A stretch of 62,192 nucleotides of DNA from the NCBI GenBank assembly GCA_035544515.1, contig DATKEG010000010.1, positions 1 to 62,192 on the forward strand, given 5' to 3'. Positions 60,957 to 62,192 of this stretch are shown piece after piece (position 1 is the first letter of the stretch; each line of letters starts with the position of its first letter). Source of the stretch: DATKEG01 sp035544515. Lineage in GTDB: Bacteria > Acidobacteriota > Vicinamibacteria > Fen-336. The notes under the pieces were generated by a model. It was not told the DNA's origin and made no database searches. It saw only the letters and a list, made by a program, of their open reading frames with translations. The position numbers and the translations under genes are program-made.

Positions 60957-62192
60957 TCAGCGATACAGCCACGTCCGTAGCAGGGCCAGGAGCTGGTCGG
61001 TGTCCACGGGCTTGGCGATGTAATCGGAGGCGCCCGCCTCCAGGCACCGCTCACGGTCGCCACGCATGGCCTTGGCCGTGAGCGCGATGATGGGGAGGGA
61101 GCGCAGCTTCGGGATCTGCCGGATGGCGCGCATGGTCTCGTAGCCGTCCAGCTCCGGCAGCATGATGTCCATGAGCACCACGTCGGGCGGCGGCTCGCCC
61201 TGCACCAGCTCCAGCGCTTCCTTGCCGTTCTCGGCCGCCACCACCTGCATGCGGTGGCGCTCGAGCACGCTGGTCGTGGCGAAGATGTTGCGGATGTCGT
61301 CGTCCACGAGCAGCACCCTCTTGCCCGTGAGCAGGTCCTCCGAGCGGTGCAGTCTCTCCACGATCTCGCGCTTGGCCTCCGGCATGTCCGCGGCGCGGCG
61401 GTGGAGGAAGAGGGCGGTCTCGTCCAGCAACCGCTCCGGCGAGCGCACATCCTTCACGATGATGGTCTGGGCGAGCTTCTTGAGCTGCGTCTCCTCCTTC
61501 CGCGCGAGCTGCTTCGCCGTGTAGACGATGATGGGCAGCGTGCGCAGGCGGGGCTGCTTCTTGATCTCCTGCAGCAGCTCCAGGCCGGGACGGTCCGGCA
61601 GGAGCAGGTCGAGGACCATGCAGTCGAAGCGCTCGTTCTCCAGCGCCACGAGCGCGTCCGCGGCCGTGGATGCGCAGGTGACCTTCACGTCCCCGTTGCC
61701 GATCAGGTCCACGATGCTCTGGCATTGCACGCCGTCGTCCTCGACCACCAGCAGGTTCTTGACCTGCCGCTCCACGAAGGCGCGCATGTGGTCGAAGGCG
61801 CCGGTGAGGGTGCCCTTGTCCGCGGGCTTGAGGATGCAGCCCAGGGCCCCCTGCTGCAGCGTGCGCTCGGGATCGTCCGTCACCGACACGATGTAGACCG
61901 GGATGTGGCGCAGGCCCGGGTCGTCCTTGAGCCGCTCCAGCACGCGCCAGCCGTCGATGTCGGGCAGGCTGATGTCCAGCGTGATCGCGCTGGGCTTGAT
62001 CTCGCGGGCCAGGGCCAGGGCGTCGGCGCCGCGCGTGGCCACCACGGCCTTGAAGCCCTTGTCGCGGGCCAGGTCGTGGAGGAAGCGGCCGAAGGCGGTG
62101 TCGTCCTCGACCACCAGGCACACGCGGTCGCCCGGCTGCAGGCTCGCGCGGTCGTCCTGGAAGCTCGCCGTCCAGGCGGCGGCCAGCGCGGC
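60957..62192 (-). CDS. Multi-receiver hybrid histidine kinase, C-terminal part (5' end outside window)
   Basis: The frame is open to the window edge; 411 residues are visible. They hold three receivers in a row: about 24-140 (ITLDISLPDIDGW), 142-260 (MVLDLLLPDRPGL) and 290-405 (VVLMDIMLPELDGYE), each with its phospho-Asp and a conserved Lys (KPA, VKD, AKPVD). The first residues (ASLQPGDRVCLVVEDD) resemble the linker after a HATPase domain in HAMP/GAF hybrid kinases, so the kinase core should lie beyond the edge. It heads the module with CheR and the second hybrid kinase. Confidence 0.85.
   Translation of the reverse strand, partial: AALAAAWTASFQDDRASLQPGDRVCLVVEDDTAFGRFLHDLARDKGFKAVVATRGADALALAREIKPSAITLDISLPDIDGWRVLERLKDDPGLRHIPVYIVSVTDDPERTLQQGALGCILKPADKGTLTGAFDHMRAFVERQVKNLLVVEDDGVQCQSIVDLIGNGDVKVTCASTAADALVALENERFDCMVLDLLLPDRPGLELLQEIKKQPRLRTLPIIVYTAKQLARKEETQLKKLAQTIIVKDVRSPERLLDETALFLHRRAADMPEAKREIVERLHRSEDLLTGKRVLLVDDDIRNIFATTSVLERHRMQVVAAENGKEALELVQGEPPPDVVLMDIMLPELDGYETMRAIRQIPKLRSLPIIALTAKAMRGDRERCLEAGASDYIAKPVDTDQLLALLRTWLYR

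Overview
The window is about 62 kb of very GC-rich bacterial chromosome. Its outer-membrane proteins, lipoproteins, large hybrid histidine kinases, DUF4388 protein and a carboxypeptidase-regulatory/TonB-type barrel suggest a diderm soil or sediment lineage. Acidobacteriota (Vicinamibacteria-like) is my best guess, but another deep lineage such as Methylomirabilota is not excluded. Coding density is high. I found no rRNA, tRNA, CRISPR array, prophage or complete insertion sequence.

Layout. 1-7164 holds purine genes (3' end of purQ, then purL-purF) followed by a PfkB-type sugar kinase and a peptidyl-prolyl isomerase, with a desaturase and a zinc-ribbon gene inserted on the opposite strand. 7171-8786 (minus) is an HMA-thioredoxin protein coupled to a barrel gene interrupted by two in-frame TGA codons. 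8806-15717 carries a YbbAP-type ABC exporter beside a TesA-like esterase, then a DUF429 protein, an alpha/beta hydrolase and an alcohol dehydrogenase. 15794-18452 holds ftsE and ftsX, split by an antisense udk and surrounded by repeats. 18453-22021 holds a metallo-beta-lactamase-fold protein, a short stand-alone transcription unit and an OPT transporter. 22180-32773 holds a secreted protein, purD-purE, a methyltransferase, rsmI and GT-C membrane glycosyltransferases. 32968-39134 holds rpsU, a zinc-ribbon protein, a STAS protein and a five-gene glycosyltransferase operon. 39197-43319 holds two lipoproteins and a third GT-C paralogue. 43485-50766 holds a DUF4388 protein, an NtrC/PDZ-kinase pair and a plug-less TonB-type barrel. 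50958-55696 holds a cyclase, glgC, eno and gpmI. 55700-62192 holds a small protein, a barrel and a kinase/CheR/multi-receiver signalling module cut by the window edge.

The most interesting signals: (1) the gene at 7171-8136 reads signal peptide, TGA-Ala-Gly-TGA, then about 295 intact codons. A 7-bp hairpin with a GGUC loop lies 17 nt after the second TGA, as in a bacterial SECIS, so this looks like a selenoprotein with a Sec-x-x-Sec motif. (2) A promoter-to-terminator unit at 19389-19652 starts with a nearly complete copy of the anti-anti-Shine-Dalgarno sequence in front of a 19-codon ORF. (3) At least seven REP-like hairpins are spread through the intergenic spaces; their stems differ by compensatory changes while the loop is kept. 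One sits between direct repeats of the udk 3' end. (4) Several genes have a -10 box so close to the start codon that the mRNA must be leaderless or nearly so. (5) Three dispersed GT-C paralogues share an unrecognised C-terminal domain.

Many gene pairs overlap by GTGA, ATGA or TTGA, so translational coupling appears to be the usual way of linking genes in this genome.
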